Counted from the first letter of the stretch, positions 26,589-34,259 are shown. The stretch: 64,000 nucleotides of DNA from Ignavibacterium sp. (GCF_025998815.1 NZ_AP026678.1:2046001-2110000); one strand, 5' to 3'. Program-made: numbers and translations. The notes: generated from the sequence alone by a model not told the origin.

Positions 26589-27539
26589 ATGATTAACAAA
26601 AACAGAGACAGTAAATTCGTTATTTACCAGGTGCTTTACATTTTTGTGATTACAGTGCTTGCTCTTAAAGGTGCTGACCTCGATTTGCGTCGTGTTGCAC
26701 TCGAAGAAGAAACCGTTGATAAAAAAGTAAGGGATTCGCTAGTAACATTAATTGATTCTTTATATGCACTTGGTTTAAAGTTTGATATAAAAATTGATGA
26801 AAATCTCCCTGTAGAAAATTTAGAACTTAAGAAGAAACTAGCTTCATTAAATCAACGACTTCAGGAAGTTCAAACCAAACTTCAGGAATTACCCCCACCA
26901 AAAGAAGAAGAAAAACAAGTAGTTGAAGAACAGACTCTGATGCCGATGCCAATTTCGAATAAGCAAACATTTATTCAATATACCTGGAATGTTGCTTCAA
27001 ATACCGGTAGTGTTCCCGTTGAGATTTATGATCCGCGAGACAGAAGTAAACCAATTGTTGTAATTCCCGCTGGTCAAGAACGAAAATTTGATCTGACTGA
27101 TCAAACAGAAGTTGTAGTTAAATTCGGTTCGCAGGAAGACAGAATAAAAGTTGTTCCGAATAAACCACCCGAAATTAAAATTGAAAAAGTAACTACCAAG
27201 ATGAACGCCAGAGATATTTATGTCCAGGAGTTGCAAAGGATTACTGTATTCAAAGTAACTGTGATTGATAACAGACCGGACCAGCTTAAAATTACCTGGA
27301 ACGGACCAATCAGTGTTTCGGGTCCGGTAAAGGATAGTAACGGTAATTTAATCTACAATGTCTCTCTGAAAATTGCTTCAACACTATCAGCATTTGATGA
27401 TTGGCTGGACAAAAACGGAAACCTTAGAGAATCAGACGGAAGATATAAGGTAAACTTTTTCTTCACAGCAGTCGATGATAGGACTAAAGACCGGGTTCAG
27501 GTCGGTGATTCGTTTTTCTTTACAGATTTTTCAAAATAA
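26589..27539 (+). CDS. Single-helix anchored periplasmic protein; possible GldM-like partner
   Basis: This 316-residue protein has one membrane helix (about 10-26) reading FVIYQVLYIFVITVLALKGA, then a helical stretch (30-105), a Pro/Glu linker (PPPKEEEKQVVEEQ) and about 200 residues of beta-rich domain (YTWNVASNTGSVPVEIYDPR onward). The helix segment YIFVITVLALKGADLDL resembles the GldM/PorM signature LMYLVLTAMLALNV by eye. GldM-type proteins span the periplasm and couple an inner-membrane motor to the type IX translocon. The gene starts 9 bp after the membrane protein and ends 15 bp before the outer-membrane candidate, indicating one operon. Confidence 0.72.
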   Translation: MINKNRDSKFVIYQVLYIFVITVLALKGADLDLRRVALEEETVDKKVRDSLVTLIDSLYALGLKFDIKIDENLPVENLELKKKLASLNQRLQEVQTKLQELPPPKEEEKQVVEEQTLMPMPISNKQTFIQYTWNVASNTGSVPVEIYDPRDRSKPIVVIPAGQERKFDLTDQTEVVVKFGSQEDRIKVVPNKPPEIKIEKVTTKMNARDIYVQELQRITVFKVTVIDNRPDQLKITWNGPISVSGPVKDSNGNLIYNVSLKIASTLSAFDDWLDKNGNLRESDGRYKVNFFFTAVDDRTKDRVQVGDSFFFTDFSK

Positions 27540-27554
27540 TCAGGTGTAACTTAT

Positions 27555-28727
27555 ATGAAAAAAACTGTTCTGATTTCTGCTGTACTGTTTCTGGTATCAT
27601 CCTTCTTTCTGAGTTTGTCATTTGCTCAGCAGGAAGATGAACAAATCAGGTATTATCAGATGGAGCCTCTTGATGATAGTTTATTCATTCAGATTCAGGA
27701 AGCTCTGTTTATTGATCCGCCTGATCCAAAAGCAGAAATAATAGTTGACCTGAGAGATGCTAATAATCAAACTATTTCAATTAAGGGCGCCTTATATCCA
27801 TTGCTTGCATTATCTCCTGAAATGCGGGCAAGAATAATTACTTATCCTTTCAAGATTAATCTTGAAGAAGATATTCATTATGCAAGTGTATTTACACGTG
27901 TAGTTGAAAAAATCAGATTTGGTAAAGTTCTTCAGCCACCAACGAAAACTCAGATTTCTCCAACGCTTGGTTACATAAATCCTTTCCTTCAGCTTCAGGG
28001 CGGAGAAAGACTTGGAGTATCATTAAAACAGGATGTTGGTTTATCATTCGGAATCGGAACTCCTTATTCTGGTCCGCTTGAAACAAACTTCTTTGAAGCT
28101 AATTTCCATATTCTTGGTGTGCGCGCTGGTATATTCAGTCATGTTGACGCAATGATTGAACCAATAAAAGAACAAAATCATAACAATCTGATATTCAGCG
28201 AAGGATTTCACATTTCATATACAATTCCTTTCGGAAACTTTTTTGAATTCGGTTATCTGAAGGCAACAACAAAAATCGGAACTGCAAAGTATAACAGTTA
28301 CATAAAAGAGTCAGAAGGAACAATTGTTTATAATGACGATGGCTCTGTTAAATATCAGGCAAGAGTGATTCACGATCAACAGTCTTTCCTGAATTGGGAA
28401 TTCAGATATCCGGTTTCTATTCTTGGTTCAACAAGAGGGAAAGTATATGTTGCTCAATATCTTGATGAATGGCATTTCGGTTTTGGATTCAGAGAAATGT
28501 CTCTTGCAGGAAGCACATTCGATTTAGCATTTGATGGAATGCCTGGTGGCAAATACAGACAACCTCAATATAACATTACTCTGCTTGTGCAGAAGATAAT
28601 GGAAGGTTGGGGATTTAGTGCATTTGCAATTGGACCTGCTGCAAGTATTTCACGCACTGATGCTGGAAGTATTGGATTCACAAAAATATTTGTGAACTTA
28701 AGATTCAAATTGGGTACATCATTCTAA
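27555..28727 (+). CDS. Putative outer-membrane beta-barrel protein of the same operon, unknown function
   Basis: This 390-residue protein has a signal peptide (about 1-24, ending SLSFAQ), an N-terminal soluble region (about 25-135, with PPDPKAEIIVDLRDANNQ and FTRVVEKIRFGKVLQPP), and a C-terminal half of alternating aromatic beta strands ending in Phe (LRFKLGTSF), as expected for an outer-membrane barrel. I do not recognise the family. As the last gene of the operon it could be the outer-membrane end of a trans-envelope complex with the two preceding proteins. A terminator follows at 28755. Confidence 0.72.
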   Translation: MKKTVLISAVLFLVSSFFLSLSFAQQEDEQIRYYQMEPLDDSLFIQIQEALFIDPPDPKAEIIVDLRDANNQTISIKGALYPLLALSPEMRARIITYPFKINLEEDIHYASVFTRVVEKIRFGKVLQPPTKTQISPTLGYINPFLQLQGGERLGVSLKQDVGLSFGIGTPYSGPLETNFFEANFHILGVRAGIFSHVDAMIEPIKEQNHNNLIFSEGFHISYTIPFGNFFEFGYLKATTKIGTAKYNSYIKESEGTIVYNDDGSVKYQARVIHDQQSFLNWEFRYPVSILGSTRGKVYVAQYLDEWHFGFGFREMSLAGSTFDLAFDGMPGGKYRQPQYNITLLVQKIMEGWGFSAFAIGPAASISRTDAGSIGFTKIFVNLRFKLGTSF

Positions 28728-28754
28728 GTTAGCGGATAATAGTATCTTTCTTTT

Positions 28755-28782
28755 ACCCCGTTCTCAAACGGGGTTTTTTATT
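28755..28782 (+). terminator. Rho-independent terminator of the envelope operon
   Basis: ACCCCGTT and AACGGGGT form a perfect 8-bp stem with a 4-nt loop, followed by a T-rich run. It starts 28 bp after the stop at 28727. Confidence 0.92.
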
Positions 28783-28811
28783 TATGTTTGTTTGAAAAAA
28801 ATTTTTAGGTT

Positions 28812-29561
28812 ATGAAAGAATCAATTATACTCTGGCTTAGCTCCATCATCATAATATTTCTTCTATCATATTTCAAATCTGTATTCGGTGAATATTATCC
28901 AATAACAGGAACATTCTCAATTGATGGTGAGAAGATATCTTACAAACTTGATAAGGTTGAATATGGCGATGTTTATAAATTATTAGTAAGAACTGATTTT
29001 AAAAATCTTAATGGTCAAGTGATAATAAATTCAGAAGAAGTGAAAAATTACACGATCAAATTGAATGAGGATGATAGAATTTTATTTGCAGAAATCAGAA
29101 AAAAGGATGTTGGAAATAATTTCAATTACTCATTGATTCTAAATGGTAAGGACAGAGTTTATCGAATTCCTAAAGAAGGTGAAGCTAAATTTATTTTCTT
29201 CGGGAAAATTCCGAAGATGCTTAATTGGTTGTATGTATTATTTCTTTATTCAGGATTAATATTGATTATAAGGTCTGGCCTCGAACAATTTAAAACTAAC
29301 AGACGAACAAAAAATTTTCTGGTAATCACATCAATTGTATTGCTCACATTTACTATGATGATAAACCCTTTATATCTTTCTTATAAGTTTGAATACATAA
29401 ACAAATCGATTCCTCCGATTCAGAATCTTTTTCCTATCAATTTTTTAGTTATCACTTTTCTTTGGATTGGAGTTACAATTTATGTATTCACAAAAAGAAA
29501 AGACAAACCAATAGTTTTAGTTACTTCAATTATCTGTTTACTTATCTATCTCTTTACTTAA
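28812..29561 (+). CDS. Membrane protein of unknown function
   Basis: This 249-residue protein has an N-terminal membrane helix (about 5-20, IILWLSSIIIIFLLSYF), an extracytoplasmic beta-rich domain (about 25-130, with YYPITGTFSIDGEKISYKL), and four closely spaced C-terminal helices (about 137-155, 168-187, 203-222 and 230-248). The layout suggests an inner-membrane sensor or transporter-associated protein, but no family is recognisable. Its 3' end overlaps the convergent phosphatase gene by 8 bp. It lies after the envelope operon terminator, so is probably independently expressed. Confidence 0.65.
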   Translation: MKESIILWLSSIIIIFLLSYFKSVFGEYYPITGTFSIDGEKISYKLDKVEYGDVYKLLVRTDFKNLNGQVIINSEEVKNYTIKLNEDDRILFAEIRKKDVGNNFNYSLILNGKDRVYRIPKEGEAKFIFFGKIPKMLNWLYVLFLYSGLILIIRSGLEQFKTNRRTKNFLVITSIVLLTFTMMINPLYLSYKFEYINKSIPPIQNLFPINFLVITFLWIGVTIYVFTKRKDKPIVLVTSIICLLIYLFT

Positions 29562-30315
29562 GAATATCAAGTACTTTTGAATGTAGTTGAGGAGATGCTG
29601 CAATAATACTATTCCCATTTACAGGATCATTACCATTATAATCGGTTATAATTCCACCGGCACCTTTGATGATTGGAATTAATGCCATTGTATCCCAGAC
29701 AGACATAATTGGATCAATCATAATATCTGCAAATCCTGTTGCAAGTAAATAATAACCATAGCAATCACCCCAATTTCTATATAGCCAGACAGAATTGATA
29801 AGTTTATCAAACTTTTCAGCATCCTGATACTTTTTAATATTCAGATGATCTGTTGTTAAAAGAACAGCTTCAGAAAGATTATCTTTTTCTCTGACCCTGA
29901 CTTTACTTTCATTCAATAAGCATATTCTGTTATCACCAATTAAAAACTCATTCAATATTGGTTGATTTATTACACCAATAACAGGTTCATTTTTATAAAG
30001 CAAAGCGATTAAAGTCCCGAAAGACATAGCACCACAGATAAAACTTTTAGTGCCGTCTATTGGATCCAAAACCCAGACAAAATCAGCATCAGATTTCTCA
30101 TTACCGAACTCTTCGCCAATTATCCCGTGATCCGGAAATTCCTTGTAGATTAAATTACGCATCAGTTCTTCCGCCTTTTTATCAGCAATGGTAACCGGTG
30201 AAAGGTCGGCTTTATTTTCAATATTCAAAGGATATCTGAAATATTTTCGAATTATCTCGGCACTTTTATCTGCGAGTAATTTGCAAAAGGGTTTAAATTC
30301 TTTAAGAAAGATCAT
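29554..30315 (-). CDS. hisN: Inositol monophosphatase-family phosphatase, probably histidinol-phosphatase
   Basis: This 253-residue enzyme has the metal-binding motifs of the IMPase fold: GIIGEEFGNE, WVLDPIDGTKSFI (Asp-Pro-Ile-Asp-Gly-Thr) and the C-terminal MSVWDTMALIPIIKGAGG. KSFICG after the DGT motif and TTDHLNIKKY fit the HisN subgroup, which removes phosphate from L-histidinol phosphate in histidine synthesis. A general inositol or 3'-phosphoadenosine phosphatase is the alternative. No his operon genes are nearby to support the choice. Confidence 0.85.
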   Translation of the reverse strand: MIFLKEFKPFCKLLADKSAEIIRKYFRYPLNIENKADLSPVTIADKKAEELMRNLIYKEFPDHGIIGEEFGNEKSDADFVWVLDPIDGTKSFICGAMSFGTLIALLYKNEPVIGVINQPILNEFLIGDNRICLLNESKVRVREKDNLSEAVLLTTDHLNIKKYQDAEKFDKLINSVWLYRNWGDCYGYYLLATGFADIMIDPIMSVWDTMALIPIIKGAGGIITDYNGNDPVNGNSIIAASPQLHSKVLDILK

Positions 30316-30432
30316 GATTTAACCAATTAAATTTCTTTGGCTGAAAAAATAAGTATTCATATATTTGAAGCCCAAATTAAAGAATAGTTCTTACAAAATT
30401 TTGCAATCCGAATTTTACTTCCAAAAATTGCT

Positions 30433-30519
30433 GGAGAGGTGGCAGAGTGGTTGAATGCGGCGGTCTTGAAAACCGTTGAGGATTCACGTCCTCCGGGGGT
30501 TCGAATCCCTCCCTCTCCG
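30433..30519 (+). tRNA. tRNA-Ser (anticodon UGA)
   Basis: GGAGAGG (30433-30439) pairs with CCTCTCC (30512-30518) as the acceptor stem, with G30519 as discriminator. The anticodon loop CTTGAAA gives UGA at 30467-30469, a long variable arm (TTGAGGATTCACGTCCTCC) marks a class II serine tRNA, and the T-arm reads GGGGGTTCGAATCCCTC. CCA is not encoded. The first GIY-YIG gene begins only 5 nt after the discriminator, and the tRNA 3' part is repeated three times downstream. Confidence 0.97.
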
Positions 30520-30524
30520 CAAAT

Positions 30525-30770
30525 ATGTATTTTACTTATATTCTTAAAAGTCTTAAGACCAATAGATTTTATTATGGTCATACTCAGAATCTCTCTGAGA
30601 GATTAAACTACCATAATATTGGTAAAGTTAAATCAACCAAAGCTTTTAGACCCTGGGTTATTCATTATTTTGAGTCCTTTGAAACTCGTTCTGAAGCTTA
30701 CAGAAGAGAACTATTTTTCAAATCTAAAGATGGTAAACAATGGTTAAGAGCCAACAACATTATTCCCTGA
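30525..30770 (+). CDS. GIY-YIG nuclease-domain protein, array copy 1
   Basis: This 81-residue protein is a minimal GIY-YIG domain (UvrC/intron-type): YILKS as the GIY strand, YYGHT as the YIG strand, the catalytic Arg in LSERLNYHN and the metal-binding Glu in SEAYRREL. It nicks or cuts DNA in the families where it has been studied. ATG is 5 nt after the tRNA-Ser end, leaving no room for a ribosome-binding site outside the tRNA. The stop TGA overlaps the first bases of the copied tRNA 3' fragment. Residues 45 and 73 are Val and Gln here and differ in each copy. This copy alone follows an intact tRNA. Confidence 0.88.
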   Translation: MYFTYILKSLKTNRFYYGHTQNLSERLNYHNIGKVKSTKAFRPWVIHYFESFETRSEAYRRELFFKSKDGKQWLRANNIIP

Positions 30771-30826
30771 TTCACGTCCTCCGGGGGTTCTGCAAAGCAT
30801 CCTTCGGAGAATCCCTCCCTCTCCGC
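30769..30826 (+). repeat. tRNA-Ser 3' fragment with 18-nt T-loop insertion, copy 1
   Basis: This 58-nt segment matches the last 40 nt of the tRNA-Ser locus (30481-30520), but with TGCAAAGCATCCTTCGGA inserted (30791-30808) between GGTTC and GAATCC of the T-loop. The insertion contains the mini inverted repeats TGC-AAA-GCA and TCC-TTC-GGA. Only the 3' half of the variable arm, the T-arm and the 3' acceptor strand are present, so it cannot form a full tRNA. Confidence 0.92.
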
Positions 30827-30830
30827 AAAT

Positions 30831-31076
30831 ATGTATTTTACTTATATTCTTAAAAGTATTAAGACCAATAGATTCTATTATGGTCATACCCAGAATCTCT
30901 CTGAGAGATTAAACTACCATAATATTGGTAAAGTTAAATCAACCAAAGCTTTCAGACCCTGGACTATTCATTATTTTGAGTCCTTTGAAACTCGTTCTGA
31001 AGCTTACAGAAGAGAACTATTTTTCAAATCTAAAGATGGTAAACTATGGTTAAGAGCCAACAACATTATTCCCTGA
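30831..31076 (+). CDS. GIY-YIG nuclease-domain protein, array copy 2
   Basis: This copy is 81 residues and identical to copy 1 except at residues 10 (Ile for Leu), 45 (Thr for Val) and 73 (Leu for Gln). The four catalytic positions (Tyr of YILKS, Tyr of YYGHT, Arg, Glu) are intact. The ATG follows a T-loop-interrupted tRNA fragment by 4 nt. The unit length, start to start, is exactly 306 bp. Few silent differences from copy 1 indicate a recent duplication with the reading frame kept. Confidence 0.88.
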   Translation: MYFTYILKSIKTNRFYYGHTQNLSERLNYHNIGKVKSTKAFRPWTIHYFESFETRSEAYRRELFFKSKDGKLWLRANNIIP

Positions 31077-31132
31077 TTCACATCCTCCGGGGGTTCTGCA
31101 AAGCATCCTTCGGAGAATCCCTCCCTCTCCGC
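31075..31132 (+). repeat. tRNA-Ser 3' fragment with 18-nt T-loop insertion, copy 2
   Basis: Same structure as copy 1, with one substitution (CACATCC for CACGTCC) in the variable-arm part. The insertion is identical and sits at the same T-loop position. Confidence 0.92.
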
Positions 31133-31136
31133 AAAT

Positions 31137-31382
31137 ATGTATTTTACTTATATTCTTAAAAGTATTAAGACCAATAGATTTTATTATGGTCATACCCAGA
31201 ATCTCTCTGAGAGATTAAACTACCATAATATTGGTAAAGTTAAATCAACCAAAGCTTTTAGACCCTGGATTATTCATTATTTTGAGTCCTTTGAAACTCG
31301 TTCTGAAGCTTACAGAAGAGAATTATTTTTCAAATCAAAAGATGGTAAAGAGTGGTTGAGGGCTAATAATATTATTCCCTGA
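31137..31382 (+). CDS. GIY-YIG nuclease-domain protein, array copy 3
   Basis: This 81-residue copy has Ile45 and Glu73, again different from both other copies, and Ile10 like copy 2. Catalytic positions are intact. Its last 50 bases carry several silent changes (for example TTGAGGGCTAATAATATT against TTAAGAGCCAACAACATT), so this end has diverged longer or came from a different parent by gene conversion. It is followed by the third tRNA fragment and then by sequence starting AAAGAACTG, which may be the original downstream flank of the tRNA gene. Confidence 0.88.
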   Translation: MYFTYILKSIKTNRFYYGHTQNLSERLNYHNIGKVKSTKAFRPWIIHYFESFETRSEAYRRELFFKSKDGKEWLRANNIIP

Positions 31383-31438
31383 TTCACGTCCTCCGGGGGT
31401 TCTGCAAAGCATCCTTCGGAGAATCCCTCCCTCTCCGC
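31381..31438 (+). repeat. tRNA-Ser 3' fragment with 18-nt T-loop insertion, copy 3
   Basis: Last fragment of the array, same 18-nt insertion as the others, ending CTCTCCGC. It is not followed by another nuclease gene. It marks the distal boundary of the repeat array. Confidence 0.92.
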
Positions 31439-31615
31439 AAAGAACTGTAATAATAAACTCAATTATTCAAATCCGATTATTATGAAATTTACACCACCCA
31501 ACTCTTAATGATTATTTAAAGATTCTTGGTAGAATTCTATTTTTTATTTTATTATTTTAGCGTAGAAATTAAATCTTATAAATTATACTTCCATTCAACA
31601 AATCGCGAGGTTCTT

Positions 31616-33805
31616 ATGAAAAAACTAACAACTCTTTTGATTTCATTTTTCCTAATCTTGGCAGATATATCGATTGCTCAGGTTAGCGTGCTGTGGGAAA
31701 AGTCTGCAGCAAATTCAACTTTGCCAACTTGGTTTTCCAGTGCCAGTAGCACAGAAAGAGGCATGGGCTATGGAGTGGTAAACGGAAACCACAGGTTATA
31801 TATTGTCAGCAGAAATGGAGGTAATTTTATCTATGTTTATAATGCACTTAATGGTGACTCAGTTGGTACTTTATCTACCGCCGGTATTTCTGGTGGTGCT
31901 TTTCCAATAAACGATGCTGGTGTTTCCGATGATGGGCTAATTTTTGTTTGCAATTTAACCACAGGTGCCTCTACTTCTCCATTCAAGGTGTATAAATACA
32001 CCACTGAAGCAGATTCTCCTGTTGTCGCAATAAATTACACGGCTGCCTCTGCTGTAAGATTGGGTGATAAATTTACTGTAACAGGTTCGGCATCAGATAA
32101 TTCATTAACGATTTGGGCTGCTTCAGGTAATTCATCTGAGGTATATAAATTTACCACAACTGATAATGGTAATACTTTTAACGCAGAAATAATAAATATT
32201 TCATCCACCGGTTCTTCACCATCGGTTGGACCGATAGATTCAGCTTTTTATTATAATGCTAATGGCACAAACCCAATTAAATTTGATGCAAACGGGACTT
32301 CACTAGGAACAATACCAGGCAGCGTAGTTGCAACAGGATCCAATGCAATCAGATTTTTAGGTAATATTCTTAGCGATGAATATGTTGCGACTTTTGCATA
32401 TGGCACGGGTAACCAGAATGCACGTATCGTCCGAGTTCCGTTCGGTATACCTGCCAATGCTGAGCTTTACGGGGTTACACCTCCGCTTGGTTCAAATAGT
32501 AATGGAAATGGTACTGGTGATGTGGAAATTAGAAAAGTTAGTGAACTTAAATATCAGGTTTTTGTACTAGCCACCAACAATGGGTTTGGTGCTTATGAAA
32601 TAAATATCGCTCCATTAACTTTACCAATTGCTGTAGTTAGAGAAGATACTAATAATGATCTCATTCCTGACAGACTTGGTGATACTGTGACAATTGGTGG
32701 TATTATAATTTCTCCAAATTATCAAACCACAAATCATTCTTATTATGTTTGGGATGGTACAGCTGGAATTACGGAGTTCCTGGGAGGTACGACATCTCCA
32801 ACACTGAATTTGGGCGATAGTGTTTATATGCAAGGTGTGGTTGGCCAATTCAGAGGTTTAACGCAAATTCAACCTTTCTCTTCAAGTCATATAATTTATG
32901 TCAACTCCGGCAATCCAACTCCTGATCCGGTAGTGCTGACTATGGCTGAATACATGCAGAATCCTGAATCTTATGAAGGTACTTTAATTGGTTTTGTTTC
33001 TGTAAATAAAGTTAGTGGTAACTGGCCATCCAATGGTAGTGCAACATTGGTTGTAACTGATGGTACTGATACTATTGATTTAAGAATTGATTCGGACACT
33101 GACTTAGATAACAATCCTGAACCAACATGGCCTGTTGATATAATTGGACTTGGTTCTCAATTTTCATCAGGATCAACAGTATTAAATGATGGCTATCAGT
33201 TGTTACCACGATATTATGCAACGGATATTTTGCCGGCTGGAACTATTCCTGTTGAGTTGAGTTCATTTGTAGCATCGGTTTCTAACGGTAAAGTTATATT
33301 AAGCTGGGCAACAATTACCGAGACCAATAACAAAGGTTTCGCTGTTGAAAAATCCTCGGGAAGTGAATTTGAACAAATCGGGTTTGTTGACGGTAAGGGA
33401 ACTACGACTGAAAAACAATTTTATACCTTTACCGATAACACCCCTGGAACAGGTGTCGTCAGATACAGACTGAAACAGATTGATTTTAATGGTACTTTCA
33501 AGTATTCAGATATTGTAGAGGTTGATGTCAATATCCCGGCCAAATTCGATCTTGCACAGAATTATCCGAATCCATTTAATCCAACAACAACTATCAGATA
33601 TTCAATTGCTAATCCTGTAAATGTAAGTCTGATTATTTATAATACTCTTGGTGAAGAAGTTATGACACTTGTAAATAATCAGTTCACTGAGCCGGGAGTT
33701 TATAATGTTGTGTTCGATGCTTCAAACCTTGCGAGCGGAACTTACATTTACAGATTAACTGCTGGTGATTTTGTGATGACAAAGAAAATGGTATTGACCA
33801 AGTAA
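31616..33805 (+). CDS. Large secreted protein with DUF4623-like region and T9SS sorting domain
   Basis: I choose ATG 31616 (729 residues) because a signal peptide (MKKLTTLLISFFLILADISI) follows and GCGAGG lies at ribosome-binding distance; the frame extends to 31526 without such support. The first 350 residues form repeated beta blades (RLYIVSRNGGNFIYVYNALN, DGLIFVCNLTTG), like DUF4623 beta-propellers. A following region (TVTIGGIIISPNYQTTNHSY) resembles an OB-fold domain found in secreted nucleases. The C-terminus has the sorting domain AQNYPNPFNPTTTIRYSI ending KKMVLTK. It should be secreted by T9SS; no enzymatic function is evident. A strong terminator follows. Confidence 0.86.
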   Translation: MKKLTTLLISFFLILADISIAQVSVLWEKSAANSTLPTWFSSASSTERGMGYGVVNGNHRLYIVSRNGGNFIYVYNALNGDSVGTLSTAGISGGAFPINDAGVSDDGLIFVCNLTTGASTSPFKVYKYTTEADSPVVAINYTAASAVRLGDKFTVTGSASDNSLTIWAASGNSSEVYKFTTTDNGNTFNAEIINISSTGSSPSVGPIDSAFYYNANGTNPIKFDANGTSLGTIPGSVVATGSNAIRFLGNILSDEYVATFAYGTGNQNARIVRVPFGIPANAELYGVTPPLGSNSNGNGTGDVEIRKVSELKYQVFVLATNNGFGAYEINIAPLTLPIAVVREDTNNDLIPDRLGDTVTIGGIIISPNYQTTNHSYYVWDGTAGITEFLGGTTSPTLNLGDSVYMQGVVGQFRGLTQIQPFSSSHIIYVNSGNPTPDPVVLTMAEYMQNPESYEGTLIGFVSVNKVSGNWPSNGSATLVVTDGTDTIDLRIDSDTDLDNNPEPTWPVDIIGLGSQFSSGSTVLNDGYQLLPRYYATDILPAGTIPVELSSFVASVSNGKVILSWATITETNNKGFAVEKSSGSEFEQIGFVDGKGTTTEKQFYTFTDNTPGTGVVRYRLKQIDFNGTFKYSDIVEVDVNIPAKFDLAQNYPNPFNPTTTIRYSIANPVNVSLIIYNTLGEEVMTLVNNQFTEPGVYNVVFDASNLASGTYIYRLTAGDFVMTKKMVLTK

Positions 33806-33832
33806 AATACTGAAATCAAAAGTGTTAAATAG

Positions 33833-33863
33833 AAAGAGCGGACAATTTGTCCGCTCTTTTTTT
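33833..33863 (+). terminator. Rho-independent terminator after the T9SS protein gene
   Basis: AAAGAGCGGACAA pairs with TTGTCCGCTCTTT around a near-zero loop, followed by a T run. It starts 28 bp past the stop at 33805. Confidence 0.93.
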
Positions 33864-33900
33864 GAATAAATTTTTATTTATACAAAATGCTTTTTGTCAT

Positions 33901-33938
33901 TTTAAAATTTAAAAGGCGAGTTGCAATTAACTCGCCTT
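33901..33938 (-). terminator. Rho-independent terminator of the small membrane-protein gene
   Basis: AAGGCGAGTT (33913-33922) pairs with AACTCGCCTT (33929-33938). On the minus strand the stem is followed by TTTTAAATTTTAAA. It lies 31 bp after the stop of the minus-strand gene at 33969, and faces the terminator of the convergent gene. Confidence 0.88.
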
Positions 33939-33968
33939 AATATTATAAATGCTGATAAATTAATTGAG

Positions 33969-34259
33969 TCAACTTGAATAATTCATATTATAACCACTGA
34001 AGAAAGACATAAAGAAACTCCACATCGCAGCAAAGAAAATTATTACAAGCACAAGCATAATTAAAGCAAAAAGAAGTGATGCCTGTGCCCAGGTTTTCTT
34101 ACTTGGATGAGTATCACCTCCGAAAGCCCACACAAATAACATTATAAAACCAACTAATGGAATTGCCTGAATCAAAAGTGTAATAAGCCAATCTCCAAGT
34201 GTCATTGGTCTATATTGTTGCTGAAAAGCGTTCTGATTAAACTGGTTCATTTGATCCAT
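33969..34259 (-). CDS. Small two-helix membrane protein, unknown function
   Basis: This 96-residue protein has a Gln/Asn-rich cytoplasmic N-terminus (MDQMNQFNQNAFQQQYRP), MTLGDWLITLLIQAIPLVGF, a first membrane helix (about 22-46) and a second (about 60-88), with HPSKKTWAQASLLFAL between them. The order TLGDW ... IPLVGFI ... KKTWAQA is recurrent in small DUF4870-like or zinc-ribbon-lacking membrane proteins of Firmicutes and Bacteroidetes; function is unknown. A good ribosome-binding site (GAGGAGGTC) precedes ATG. Monocistronic with its own terminator. Confidence 0.75.
   Translation of the reverse strand: MDQMNQFNQNAFQQQYRPMTLGDWLITLLIQAIPLVGFIMLFVWAFGGDTHPSKKTWAQASLLFALIMLVLVIIFFAAMWSFFMSFFSGYNMNYSS

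Noticed and set aside
30357-30581. Minus-strand 74-residue frame containing GEGGIRTPGGRESS
   Set aside because: It is the antisense translation of tRNA-Ser (the common false hit read from class II tRNA genes), with no ribosome-binding site or homologous protein.
30525-31438. CRISPR-like array
   Set aside because: The repeats are long 306-bp units with coding ORFs, not short repeats with unique spacers, and no cas genes are near.
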